From contig NZ_JAIOUQ010000008.1 in the NCBI RefSeq assembly GCF_019931065.1, positions 1 to 50,534 on the forward strand: DNA of 50,534 nucleotides. Reading direction: 5' to 3'. Source of the stretch: Methanobacterium spitsbergense. Its GTDB lineage: Archaea > Methanobacteriota > Methanobacteria > Methanobacteriales > Methanobacteriaceae. Within the stretch, counting starts at the first letter, position 1, and every line of letters starts with the position of its first letter. The notes under the pieces are model-generated. The model did no database searches and was not told the origin of the DNA. It saw nothing but the letters and a program-made list of their open reading frames with translations. This document shows, piece after piece, positions 17,289 through 26,949 of this stretch. Position numbers and translations under genes: made by a program.

Positions 17289-19223
17289 ATGATAACAGTT
17301 AAAATAAAAGGAGGTCTTGGAAATCAATTATTCCAATATGCTTTTGGTCGTTCATTATCCTATGATTTAAATACTGAACTATCATTTGATTTATCCTATT
17401 TTGATACAGAATATTCTAAATCTTTGAGGCATTCCATTTATGGTCTAAAACTTTTCAATATTAAAGAAAACATTGAAACGATTAACTTTTCAAATGAGAT
17501 AGATGAAGAATCATCAAAACATAAATATTATCAAGAAGCTTCTTTCAATGAAATAACTGGTTTTCCGTCTTTAAATAATTTCAATAACATACAACTTCCA
17601 GCATATTTTGATGGATATTGGCAATCTGAAAAATATTTCATACACAATGAAAACATAATTAGAAATGAGTTAGAATTTAAGATTCCTCTTAATGGAAAAA
17701 ATAAAATAATTGCTGAAGATATCTTAGATCATAACTCAGTTGCTATGCATATTCGTAGAGGAGATTATCATAATCAACCTCATTTTGGGATGTGTGATAC
17801 TGATTACTACAATAAATCAGTCTCTTTTATTGAGAAACAAGTTGAAAATCCTAAATTTTATATTTTTTCTAATGATCATCAATGGGTTAAGAAAAATATC
17901 CATATTCCACACCCCACATATCATATCACACATAACGATGTTGAAAAGGGGTATGAAGACCTTCGTTTGATGTCATTATGCAAACATTTTATAATAGCCA
18001 ATAGTTCATTTAGTTGGTGGGGTGCTTGGTTATCTAGAAATAATGATAAAATAGTAACAATACCAAACCCCTGGTTTATTTCTCGCCTACCCGGTACTAG
18101 ATACATAGATAAGGGTAAACATTTTTATCCTATTAAGAATGATTATAGTGAAGTTTTCAACGATTCTAGTCTAATTTTATTTAGTTTAAACCCATCTAAA
18201 TATTCCATAGATATTCCTTCAATTAAAAATGTGGATTTAAAAGTTGATAATAATATGTTAAATATCCACACATTAGGAAATAATTCTAAATTATATTTAA
18301 AAGAAATTCACAAATTGAATGATAATAATGAAGTTATAATGAAAATATCCCTAAAAACAAAATCCTCTGATCTTATACGATTGAATTATACCACCGAAAA
18401 CTCTTCCACCTATAATTTTAATAATAGCTTCCATTCCTATTATTATGAAAACGAGGATATTGATATTTACGTATATTTATCAAAAGAAGTTTTGTTAACC
18501 AACTTGATGATAGAACCAGCTACAAATAAAGGGTCTAACATTACCATAAAATCATTAGAAATTCGTGAAATTCATAATTCTAAAAATTATTCTTCCCTTT
18601 TTTCAAACAACATATCGAACACCATCTCAAAAGTAATAAGTACAGAAAAACATTTGACTGAAATAGATAATAAACTAAAAAAAACAGAATACAAACTTGA
18701 ACAAACCGATAAGCAACTTAATCAAACACAAAAACAATTGAAAGCATATCATGAATCTTTCATGAAAATGGAAAAAACTGAAAAAAAGATTTTATTTAAA
18801 TATGATAGTCTTAAGGCCCATTTTTATGAAACTCAATACTTGAACAATAATGGTAGACCAATTATTCAGCGTATAATTTCATGGTTCCCCAGTTTATATA
18901 TACTTCTCAGAATGAGAAAAAGCGGCATTAAAAATGCTTTAATAAACATGAAAGGGTATCAGTCCATAAAAAAAGAACATCTATTAAATATCGGTTATTA
19001 TTTAAAAAATAATAGTGATGTAAGAATATCTGGTAAGGATCCTATAATTCACTATATCTATCATGGTTATAAGGAAGGGCGAAAACCTAATCCTACATTT
19101 GATGGTGACTATTATCTAGAAATTCATAGTGATGTAAAAACCTTGAATTTAAACCCACTGGTACACTACAGTTTATATGGCATCAATGAAGAAAGAATAA
19201 CCCATAATCAAGTTAATGATTAA
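17289..19223 (+). CDS. GT11 family glycosyltransferase (alpha-1,2-fucosyltransferase-like) with extra C-terminal domains
   Basis: 644 residues, about twice the usual GT11 length. Residues 1-290 are the catalytic domain: 'GGLGNQLFQYAFGRSL' at the N-terminus and the GDP-binding 'HIRRGDYH' near 155, then 'SSFSWWGAWLS' near 240, all typical of fucosyltransferases using GDP-fucose. Residues 300-440 may form a beta-rich accessory domain. Residues 445-505 are a coiled coil ('EIDNKLKKTEYKLEQTDKQ'). The last 80 residues hold the short repeat 'PIIHYIYHGYKEGRKPNPTFD' / 'PLVHYSLYGINEER', found at the ends of many surface-polysaccharide glycosyltransferases. Next on the same strand is a GDP-fucose-synthase-like gene, which fits the donor sugar. 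Role: decorating a cell-surface glycan. Confidence 0.85.
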   Translation: MITVKIKGGLGNQLFQYAFGRSLSYDLNTELSFDLSYFDTEYSKSLRHSIYGLKLFNIKENIETINFSNEIDEESSKHKYYQEASFNEITGFPSLNNFNNIQLPAYFDGYWQSEKYFIHNENIIRNELEFKIPLNGKNKIIAEDILDHNSVAMHIRRGDYHNQPHFGMCDTDYYNKSVSFIEKQVENPKFYIFSNDHQWVKKNIHIPHPTYHITHNDVEKGYEDLRLMSLCKHFIIANSSFSWWGAWLSRNNDKIVTIPNPWFISRLPGTRYIDKGKHFYPIKNDYSEVFNDSSLILFSLNPSKYSIDIPSIKNVDLKVDNNMLNIHTLGNNSKLYLKEIHKLNDNNEVIMKISLKTKSSDLIRLNYTTENSSTYNFNNSFHSYYYENEDIDIYVYLSKEVLLTNLMIEPATNKGSNITIKSLEIREIHNSKNYSSLFSNNISNTISKVISTEKHLTEIDNKLKKTEYKLEQTDKQLNQTQKQLKAYHESFMKMEKTEKKILFKYDSLKAHFYETQYLNNNGRPIIQRIISWFPSLYILLRMRKSGIKNALINMKGYQSIKKEHLLNIGYYLKNNSDVRISGKDPIIHYIYHGYKEGRKPNPTFDGDYYLEIHSDVKTLNLNPLVHYSLYGINEERITHNQVND

Positions 19224-19391
19224 AAATGTATGTTAAATGGATTGAAATCCATTTTTGATATATTGAATAATAATTATGCCATTTTTGCTTAAAAAAAAAT
19301 AATCTCAAGTTTAGAATATTATGATAATTATAAATCATCATTTAAGTTAATAAAAAAAATTGAATATATACCTATTATTCAGTTAATATAG

Positions 19392-20351
<960 letters not shown>

Positions 20352-20374
20352 TTGATTATTTTAGAATTGTAAAT

Positions 20375-20612
20375 AAAAAAATTCTATTGGTAGAGGATGA
20401 TAGTTTAGACACCATGGATCTAAAAGTACATTAGAATTTTCTGGTTATGAGATCCTATAGTAGCGTCCAGTGCAGAAGAAGCTGTAGCAAAAGTTTTAGA
20501 AATAAAGTAAGATCTTATCTTGATGGATATATCTCTTAAAGTAGATTGTGATTGCATTGAAGCTTCTTCTAAGATTAGTGAATTAAAAAGGATAAGGAAT
20601 CTATTTAAATAA
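20375..20612 (+). pseudogene. Decayed response-regulator receiver domain
   Basis: Successive frames read 'KKILLVEDDSLDTMDLK', '..LEFSGYEIL', 'VASSAEEAVAKVLEIK', a stop, and 'DLILMDISLKVDCDCIEAS', which is the CheY-like order: acidic pair, then phospho-acceptor D in 'LMDI'. At least one frameshift and two stop codons interrupt it. It overlaps the end of the convergent GT2 gene. This is a dead gene, or a fragment of a former sensor/regulator gene. Confidence 0.7.
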
Positions 20613-21647
20613 TAATTTCATTATATAATTTGTTATTTTCCATTTGGTTCTGTTCGCATCATTTGGTTTTTGATTTTTCTCAAGTTGTTCATATTCTCTA
20701 TAAGTTTCAGAATTTAGAATATTTTGATATTTGATCCGGTAATTATTATTTAACATATCAATATCTGAGGGTGAAAAATCCTTTGTTAGAAAATGTTGTT
20801 TAATAATATCAAAAAATTCTTTTTTATATTGTTCATCTACTTGATTATAACGATTTAAAATGGATTGTACTTGATAGTTTAAAAATTTTTGCTTATATCT
20901 ACCCAAATTACTTGTTTCAATCAATATCCCCTCTAATAGGCTGTGCATTTTGATAATATCAAAAAATCTTTCATTTTTTGCATCTATAAATGATCCTTGC
21001 CTGTTGATTCTGTAATTATACAGAAATTTCCTCACCAAGGAGATTTTCTTAGCATTTAAGTAGGTCTTGTAGAAAAAAATATTATCTTCAAAATCGATTT
21101 TAGGAAATTTTGCTTCAATTACATTTAGAAATTTTGATCTATAAATTTTGTTCCAACAAGTAACATTCACTCCAAAGAACCCTTTTATTAATTTATGATC
21201 AAAAACTGTATTATCAAAACTTTCATTGAAAAGATTCAAAGCAAAATAGGGATCAGATGGTTTATATTCCTGTATGGCATCGTCAAATAGATGAGTTAAA
21301 CACATTACTATATCACTATTATGGGATTTGGCATTTATGTACATAGTTTCATACATTTTTTCATCTATCCAATCGTCTGAATCAACAAAACCAATGTATT
21401 CACCAGTTGCACATTCCATACCAGCATTTCTACTTAAGCCAATCCCTTTATTTTCCTGGTTTATAACTGTTATTTGTTTATATTTTTCTGCATATTCCTC
21501 TAAAATTTGTGAAGATTTATCTGTTGAACCATCGTTCACACATATAATTTCAATTTCTATTAATGTTTGATTTAAAATACTCTCCAAACATTGTCGAAGA
21601 TATTTCTCTACATTGTAAACGGGCACTATTACCGAAACTTTTACCAT
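20601..21647 (-). CDS. GT2 family glycosyltransferase
   Basis: 348 residues. The GT-A fold is plain: 'VSVIVPVYNVEKYLRQCLES' at the N-terminus, 'VNDGSTDKS' near residue 38 for nucleotide-sugar binding, and the metal-binding 'FVDSDDW' (DxD) near residue 92, with 'GIGLSRNAGM' between. The C-terminal half is helical and variable, as usual for acceptor recognition. ATG preceded by ATGGAGA. It has no membrane helix of its own. Convergent with the epimerase gene, inside the glycan cluster; the sugar and acceptor cannot be predicted. Confidence 0.9.
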   Translation of the reverse strand: MVKVSVIVPVYNVEKYLRQCLESILNQTLIEIEIICVNDGSTDKSSQILEEYAEKYKQITVINQENKGIGLSRNAGMECATGEYIGFVDSDDWIDEKMYETMYINAKSHNSDIVMCLTHLFDDAIQEYKPSDPYFALNLFNESFDNTVFDHKLIKGFFGVNVTCWNKIYRSKFLNVIEAKFPKIDFEDNIFFYKTYLNAKKISLVRKFLYNYRINRQGSFIDAKNERFFDIIKMHSLLEGILIETSNLGRYKQKFLNYQVQSILNRYNQVDEQYKKEFFDIIKQHFLTKDFSPSDIDMLNNNYRIKYQNILNSETYREYEQLEKNQKPNDANRTKWKITNYIMKLLFK

Positions 21648-21851
21648 TCTAAATTCTCCATCAAAACAAAAGTATGGTTTATTTACATGAAAAACTTTTT
21701 TAACACTTAAATACCTATTATTAAATATAAATTTTATATTTCAAAACCATTAAATCATTTGTCATTAGGGAATATACAAGTTTTTCTAAGAATCATAATT
21801 ATATAATGGACTATTCAAAATGGGTTTTCAACAACAAAGGAGTGAATTAAA

Positions 21852-22796
21852 GTAGATAATGTTCTTATAACCGGAGCAATGGGTTTTATTGGTAGTCATT
21901 TGTGTCAAAGTTTATAAGTGAAGGATTTGAGGTTTATGGAATTGACAATCTTATAACCGGAGAAATTGGGAATTTGGATAAACTAATGGAATCTAATGAT
22001 TTCTATTTTATAAAAAGTGATGTTTACAGAAGATTTGTATCTTGAACCAAATTTTGATTTAATACTACATTTTGCATGTCCTGCCAGCCCTGATGATTTT
22101 TTGAAATTTTCAATTGAAACCATGAAGGCTAATTCTTTGGGAACATTAAAAACCCTCGAACTGGCCCATTTGAATGATGCCAGATATGTTTTTGCCTCAA
22201 CATCAGAAGTTTATGGGGATCCTCTTGTAAATCCTCAAAATGAGGGTTACTGGGGAAATGTGAATCCTATTGGTCCGCGTTCTGTGTATAATGAAGTAAA
22301 AAGATTTTCTGAAGCACTTTCAATTGCATATCAGAAGAAAAATGGATTAGACGTTAGAATACCAAGAATATTCAATACTTACGGCCCTAATATGAGGATT
22401 GATGATGGCCGGGTCGTACCGAACTTTATTATTCAAGCACTTAGAGGTGAACCACTCTCAGTTTATGGAGATGGAAGTCAGACAAGAAGTCTTTGTTATA
22501 TAGATGATCTTGTGGAAGGAATTTTTAAGATGTCGTTGATTGATGACCTTTCTGGCCAGGTAATTAACCTAGGAAATCCAGAAGAGTACAGTATAATCGA
22601 TCTTGCTAGGTTAATTATTAAAAAAACAGGATCAAATTCTGATATTATCTTTAAATCCCTGCCGATAGATGATCCAATGCAAAGATGTCCGGATATTAGA
22701 ATTGCGAAAGATATTTTGAACTGGCAACCCAAAACCATGCTGGACGCTGGTCTTGATGAAACAATTCATTTTTTCAATTATATTAATAATTCCTAG
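21852..22796 (+). pseudogene. UDP-glucuronate decarboxylase-like epimerase, two frameshifts
   Basis: Three frames joined end to end give a full short-chain dehydrogenase: 'DNVLITGAMGFIGSHL' (21855 on), then 'KFISEGFEVYGIDN..' after a base loss near 21906, then 'TEDLYLEPNFDLILHFACPASP' after an extra T near 22024, and the rest intact to 22796. The motifs 'STSEVYGDPL', 'YNEVKRFSEA' (Y-x-x-x-K) and 'HFACPASP' point to the UDP-glucuronate decarboxylase/dTDP-glucose dehydratase branch. The expected start after AAAGGAG (21836-21842) is GTA, not a start codon. Three lesions make it a dead gene unless the sequence is faulty. An internal ATG at 22017 would give a protein lacking the cofactor site. Confidence 0.8.
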
Positions 22797-23090
22797 GGAA
22801 TAGTTATTACTGCATATTTTATTAGGTAATATCTTAATGAATGTTCTTCATAGGTGGGTTGCAACTAGTATTGTAATATAGTCCATCACTTACTGTAAAC
22901 TGTTTGATGGTCGCTATATACCTTGCGATTTAAACAAAACTGAATAGCTTGAGATTATCTTATAACAAATTATTTTATATTTACATGAATAATTTAAAAA
23001 TATATTAAAAAATTACTAATATAATTAGTGTAATTTGTAGTTCATTTATTTTTGTCCTAATGGAATATTGTCAAAATTAAGAAAGATTAT

Positions 23091-23492
23091 TCAGAAATGA
23101 TCAAATTGTACGTGTTTTTGTATCCAAAATTTATGAATTATCCAATAAATAAAAGTTCCAGAAAAATAAAATAATATGTCTAAAGGGTCTGAGATAGCTG
23201 TTGGTTTTAAAAAAAGAACCAAATATTCCCAAAGAAATGAACACAATATAATAATTAAAAATAAATATTTAAATGAATACAATTCTTTATCAATTATGGA
23301 TAATAACAGATTAATATAAGAAAACAGTAAAAAAGGAGCTAATAAATCGTTAAAATAACTATTGAAAAAATAGTGTAATTTAGGATTGTATAAATTTGAA
23401 AAAATTAATTCATTAAAATTAAATAATAAAATACTTAATATAAAAATTAAATAATTTTCAAGTCTATAATTTTTTTTCGTTAGATAAATCAT
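23091..23492 (-). CDS. Small polytopic membrane protein, possibly VanZ-like
   Basis: 133 residues, four hydrophobic helices. The second half, 'FLWEYLVLFLKPTAISDPLDILFYFSG', has an E after the aromatic pair and a D-x-x-D-I before a glycine-ended helix, a pattern seen in VanZ-like and related small membrane proteins. This is only a resemblance. No good ribosome site is visible before the ATG. It follows the DUF2085 gene on the same strand with a 75-base gap, so co-transcription is possible. Confidence 0.5.
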   Translation of the reverse strand: MIYLTKKNYRLENYLIFILSILLFNFNELIFSNLYNPKLHYFFNSYFNDLLAPFLLFSYINLLLSIIDKELYSFKYLFLIIILCSFLWEYLVLFLKPTAISDPLDILFYFSGTFIYWIIHKFWIQKHVQFDHF

Positions 23493-23567
23493 ATAAACAC
23501 ATCTTATATGGAAATCACCAATAATTTCATTTTTATAATATTAAATAACGGTACAAAAGTAGTAAAA

Positions 23568-23927
23568 TTAGCTTATTAAAGACCAATGGATACCTAAATA
23601 TAATTTAATACTTTTTGCGATTATTACAAGACCAAAACCAGCAAGTAGTCCTGTTGAAAATCTTAGTACATTATTACTTTCACGAAAACCAAATAATTGA
23701 CTTATAGCATCAATAAATGTTGGAGCAGTTACAACTGTAGCAATACATACTAAATAAACTGTATAATTAACATGTAAAAAATTGGTTATTAAATAACATA
23801 AAAATATACCTAAATAAACACCAGTACACCTCGAACATACTGGAAAATACCATTTTCCAATTCTAAAAGTTCTACTAGGCAATCTATGACATATTGGAAA
23901 ATTGACCATTGACCATATATTGTTCAA
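23568..23927 (-). CDS. DUF2085 family membrane protein
   Basis: 119 residues. The N-terminus 'ICHRLPSRTFRIGKWYFPVCSRCTGVYLG' is the diagnostic C-H ... C-x-R-C-x-G-x-Y-x-G pattern of DUF2085, and three hydrophobic helices follow. The conserved cysteines may bind a metal, but the family has no known activity. The first codon is TTG at 23927 with no ribosome site; an ATG seven codons in (23909) is close to the conserved block and is the alternative start. Confidence 0.75.
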   Translation of the reverse strand: MNNIWSMVNFPICHRLPSRTFRIGKWYFPVCSRCTGVYLGIFLCYLITNFLHVNYTVYLVCIATVVTAPTFIDAISQLFGFRESNNVLRFSTGLLAGFGLVIIAKSIKLYLGIHWSLIS

Positions 23928-24045
23928 AATAGCATATATTAATTTTTAAAAAAAATCTAAATTATAATAATTAATAAGAAAAAATTTGATAAAAAAAAGT
24001 ATTAATAATAAGAATGATATTGTTTTTATAAGGGGAGGGGTTAAA

Positions 24046-24258
24046 ATAGGTCTTAAACCATGCAAAACTTGTGGGAAAATGATAAGTACTAGCACTAGCA
24101 AATGTCCTCATTGTGGTGAACGTAATCCAACTGCTAAGCCTTTTAATCAAATGGGTACGGCAGAAAAGGTAGCATATACTGGTTTTATGGGTGCAGGTAG
24201 TATCTTTTTCATTATATGTGCCATAATAATATTTATAATCCTATTAATGTTGATTTAG
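24046..24258 (+). CDS. Zinc-ribbon protein with one membrane helix, apparent ATA start
   Basis: About 70 residues: one zinc ribbon ('CKTCGKMISTSTSKCPHCG'), a linker and one C-terminal membrane helix. The strongest ribosome site of the area, GGGGAGGGG at 24032-24040, is followed by TTAAA and then ATA GGT CTT AAA CCA, where ATG GGT would be expected. The only standard in-frame start is TTG at 23986, 60 bases further up, with no ribosome site. Start at ATA is therefore inferred. This layout (short zinc ribbon plus tail helix) is common in archaea; function unknown. Confidence 0.6.
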   Translation: MGLKPCKTCGKMISTSTSKCPHCGERNPTAKPFNQMGTAEKVAYTGFMGAGSIFFIICAIIIFIILLMLI

Positions 24259-24484
24259 AACTCAGAAATATAGATAATATTATCCTCTGAGACATTTTTT
24301 TATTAATAATCAATTAAGATGGAATTTTATTGAAGATAAATTATAATCTAAAAGATATAACTGAATATATGTTATTTACACAGATTTTTCTGGAACAATT
24401 TTGATATTTAAATTATATTACGCTATTAATTGTTTAGATGGCCATGATTTTGCTGAGATAGCTCAGATGACTATAGGTGAAATC

Positions 24485-24670
24485 ATGCCAGAAAATAAAA
24501 CTAGAAGCAAACCCAAAACTAAAGAAAAGATGGAACAAATTACTATCAAGTTACCTCCCAAGATGTTAGAAGGATTAAGAAAATTATCAAATATGAGTTA
24601 CAATCCTATGAGTATGCATATCAGACAAGCCATAGCAGAATATTTAGAGAGAAATAACAACAAGAACTAA
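24485..24670 (+). CDS. Ribbon-helix-helix (CopG-like) DNA-binding protein
   Basis: 61 residues starting at ATG after AGGTGAAATC; a TATA-like TTTAAATTATAT at 24408 rules out the longer start upstream. A basic N-terminus ('KTRSKPKTKEK') precedes the strand 'EQITIKLPPKMLEGLRKLS' and a second helix 'MHIRQAIAEYLERN', the standard RHH pattern. Such proteins bind operators as dimers and often repress their own operon or act as antitoxins. No toxin gene is recognisable next to it; 46 bases downstream is the GYL-ribbon membrane protein. Confidence 0.75.
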   Translation: MPENKTRSKPKTKEKMEQITIKLPPKMLEGLRKLSNMSYNPMSMHIRQAIAEYLERNNNKN

Positions 24671-24715
24671 AAAATAACAACATGAACTAAGAAATATTGG
24701 ACTACAGGTGTTTAA

Positions 24716-25378
24716 ATGGGTTATTTAATTTGCGGTAAATGCATGAGTTACTATAAACTGCAATCGGATGAATCTGCAAAAAATTTTGTTGATGACTGTG
24801 ATTGTGGAAGTGAATTAAGATATGTTGAAAATTTAGATTTTGTTGATCCCAATTGGAAACAAGTCTCAATAAGGAAAAAAAGTACAAGAAGAGAAATTCT
24901 AAGAAACAAGATGCAATCCGCGTTTTCTGTCAGAAAAATTGATCTAAAAAACCATTTAGTTCAATTTTTTCAGAATAAATTCGGAAAACGAATCTATAAT
25001 GCTCAAAATTGGGATAGAATTCATAAAACTCATTATGGGACAGAAACAAGCTTTATCAATTCTATAAAAAATGAGCTTAATTTCCATAATATCCGATGGA
25101 CTTTGGTAATACCTGTATCAATGGCAATAACTATAATATTAACAATTACACAAGGTATTCTTACTCTATTAATTTTTATATTGTTAGCAGCTGTTGGTTA
25201 CTTATTTAAAGACCAAATGATTGGAACTAAAAATGCTATTGTCACCGGAGTAATTTCCTTCTTTTTAGGAAGCCTCTTTACAGGCTCATTTCTCTATTTA
25301 ATACCATTAACCTTATTAGGAGCTATTAATGGGGCTATCTGCGGATGGATAGGCGGATATATAAAAACAAGAATATGA
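24716..25378 (+). CDS. GYL-type zinc-ribbon protein with DUF5518-like membrane domain
   Basis: 220 residues. The N-terminal ribbon 'GYLICGKCMSYYKLQSDES' ... C-D-C-G matches those at 11931 (C-terminal) and 14667 (N-terminal). A basic linker of about 80 residues (45-125) could bind nucleic acid or lipid head groups. Four helices follow, with 'GTKNAIVTGVISFFLGSLF' and 'GAINGAICGWIGGYI', the glycine-rich pattern of DUF5518-like methanobacterial proteins. ATG preceded by CAGGTG. Function unknown. The repeated pairing of this ribbon with this membrane module is the informative part. Confidence 0.7.
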   Translation: MGYLICGKCMSYYKLQSDESAKNFVDDCDCGSELRYVENLDFVDPNWKQVSIRKKSTRREILRNKMQSAFSVRKIDLKNHLVQFFQNKFGKRIYNAQNWDRIHKTHYGTETSFINSIKNELNFHNIRWTLVIPVSMAITIILTITQGILTLLIFILLAAVGYLFKDQMIGTKNAIVTGVISFFLGSLFTGSFLYLIPLTLLGAINGAICGWIGGYIKTRI

Positions 25379-25450
25379 TCAAATTTCGTTAAATCACCGT
25401 AAACCTTTTTTTTACTTAATAAAAACAAGTATTTAGCAATAGGTAAACCT

Positions 25451-25588
25451 ATGATATCAACGGTAACCACAACAACCACCATAGTTACAACAACTCAACT
25501 ATTAGAATTTTTTATTGGTTTAATTATTATTTTGTTGATAATTATCTGGATAGTCCTGAGACAAAAGAAGAAAAATCTTAAAAATTAA
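25451..25588 (+). CDS. Threonine-rich single-helix membrane microprotein
   Basis: 45 residues, below the usual size cut-off for annotation. ATG at 25451 after AGGTAAACCT. Residues 4-15 are almost only threonine and valine ('TVTTTTTIVTTT'), then one membrane helix of about 22 residues, then a basic tail ('RQKKKNLKN'). The positive tail suggests an outside-facing N-terminus. Similar Thr/Val-rich leader plus helix microproteins occur in methanogens, but I know no function. It follows the GYL-ribbon gene by 72 bases. Confidence 0.6.
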   Translation: MISTVTTTTTIVTTTQLLEFFIGLIIILLIIIWIVLRQKKKNLKN

Positions 25589-25719
25589 ATTTATCAAACT
25601 AAAATTTTTAATATCGGAATATTTTAATGAAATATAAGAATCTGTTGGAATAGAGTTAAAAATCTATTTTTATATATTCATAATCAGTTATTGCTTAATT
25701 GAAAATAGGATATAAGATT

Positions 25720-26148
25720 ATGGAAAAAAATACTAAACAAGAGTGGTTTAAGTTTGAAGGAATTGGGGGAGTATCAAAACCAATACGTTGGCAAGGATTG
25801 GCTTGTCACGGTATTTTCTTATTATCTTTCTTTTTATTAGCTCGACTTATGATAGTTTATGATGTAAATTCATGGATCTTAACTATTATTTTGGCAATAG
25901 CAATTCTCCTATTTTTGACAGTTGCTATTTTAAAAAGTAATTTTAGAGAGATGACCAATGCTTTGAAAATGAAAGAACAGAAAAAACAACTTTATATTAG
26001 AATGGGCGTTATATTTGGAGTATTATTATTACTCCAAGGAATTTACATGATTCAATTTGATAATAAGATGGGATATATAATAATCATTTTGGGAGCAATA
26101 TTGATTTATATCTACTTTAAGTATCGAAAAATTAAAGTTTATTTTTAA
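25720..26148 (+). CDS. Four-helix membrane protein of unknown function
   Basis: 142 residues from ATG 25720 (a TTG at 25699 would add seven). Four hydrophobic helices at about 28-45, 50-68, 90-108 and 113-130, with a short charged loop 'NALKMKEQKKQLY' between pairs and a basic end. No known motif. The start choice is weakly supported by AGGATATAAG. Monocistronic appearance. Confidence 0.6.
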   Translation: MEKNTKQEWFKFEGIGGVSKPIRWQGLACHGIFLLSFFLLARLMIVYDVNSWILTIILAIAILLFLTVAILKSNFREMTNALKMKEQKKQLYIRMGVIFGVLLLLQGIYMIQFDNKMGYIIIILGAILIYIYFKYRKIKVYF

Positions 26149-26215
26149 GAACGAGATCTCTATAGCTCAAATAAGTAATTAATTCCAATAAAAACTGTTA
26201 TTTGGGTAGATGAAA

Positions 26216-26368
26216 ATGAAGATAAAACAATTGAACCTTAAACTAACAGAAAAACAGTTCGATCAACTCGAATATCTATCCAACGCAACGGGCAATGTTA
26301 GTAAATCCAATCTGATTAGGATTGCAATAACTGAATATGTTATGAAATATATAGACTTGTTAGACTAA
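26216..26368 (+). CDS. Short ribbon-helix-helix DNA-binding protein
   Basis: 50 residues. 'KQLNLKLTEKQFDQLEYLS' is the strand plus first helix and 'SKSNLIRIAITEYVMKYID' the second helix of an RHH fold. Start at ATG 26216 after GGGTAGATGAAA; an ATG at 26210 is in frame but too near the ribosome site. It is 21 bases upstream of the 93-residue protein at 26390, so the two probably form one operon with an RHH regulator first, the arrangement typical of antitoxin-toxin pairs. A decayed copy of its second half lies at 26732-26806. Confidence 0.65.
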   Translation: MKIKQLNLKLTEKQFDQLEYLSNATGNVSKSNLIRIAITEYVMKYIDLLD

Positions 26369-26389
26369 AGTAACTATGGAGGGTGTTAA

Positions 26390-26671
26390 ATGGGGATAAG
26401 GCTAAAAAGTTTTAGAAGATTTGGTGAGATAGATTTGAGGAATAGTAGGGATATATTATTTGTCGTTGGGCAGGAGGATAAAGAATTCCATGATTCATAT
26501 AGTGGATTTTTTTCAGATGATGACCCTGATGAAACCATAATAGACAATTTGCTATTACACAAAGGGACTGATCAATTATTAGAAATAATTTATAAAAGCG
26601 GAAAGAACAGGTTTTTAAATCTTAGACTCATTCATAGTTACCACTATCAGGAATATTCAAACGAAGAATGA
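26390..26671 (+). CDS. Small acidic protein downstream of an RHH regulator
   Basis: 93 residues, ATG after GGAGGGTG. An acidic middle ('SDDDPDETIIDN') lies between a basic N-terminal strand-rich part ('IRLKSFRRFGEIDLRN') and 'LLEIIYKSGKNRFLNLRLI'. I do not recognise the family. The alternation of short strands and the position directly after an RHH gene would suit a small toxin or an RHH partner, but no catalytic residues can be named. Confidence 0.6.
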   Translation: MGIRLKSFRRFGEIDLRNSRDILFVVGQEDKEFHDSYSGFFSDDDPDETIIDNLLLHKGTDQLLEIIYKSGKNRFLNLRLIHSYHYQEYSNEE

Positions 26672-26731
26672 TTAACAAAATCCTATATTGAATAAATCAT
26701 ATGATAACCTTTTGAATGCTCTAAAATTCAA

Positions 26732-26806
26732 TGGAAATGTTAATTAAATCTAATCTAATTAGGATAGTAATAACTGAATTTTATAATGAAATATAATGAC
26801 TTTTAA
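26732..26806 (+). pseudogene. Decayed copy of the short RHH gene
   Basis: The DNA matches 26297-26362 of the RHH gene (for example TCTAATCTAATTAGGATAGT against TCCAATCTGATTAGGATTGC) but has small insertions, so stops appear in all frames. It lacks the 5' half. It shows that the RHH unit was once duplicated in tandem. Confidence 0.6.
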
Positions 26807-26817
26807 ATGAGGGTTAA

Positions 26818-26949
26818 AAAAAATATATTTATTCACATCCTAAGTATGATGAACTATTTGATGGATTACTGGATATAAATTCTAAAATGATGAATCTAAT
26901 AATTAAGATGCGTAATGAATATTATCACATGCCCGAACCAAGAATATAA
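26818..26949 (+). other. Open frame of 43 codons without a normal start
   Basis: Directly behind the decayed RHH copy an open frame reads 'YIYSHPKYDELFDGLLDIN' and ends 'NEYYHMPEPRI'. Its composition is protein-like, but it begins right after a stop with no ATG, GTG or TTG near GAGGG at 26809. Probably the remnant of the partner gene of the duplicated RHH unit. It does not match the 93-residue neighbour. Nothing else is seen up to 27120. Confidence 0.3.
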
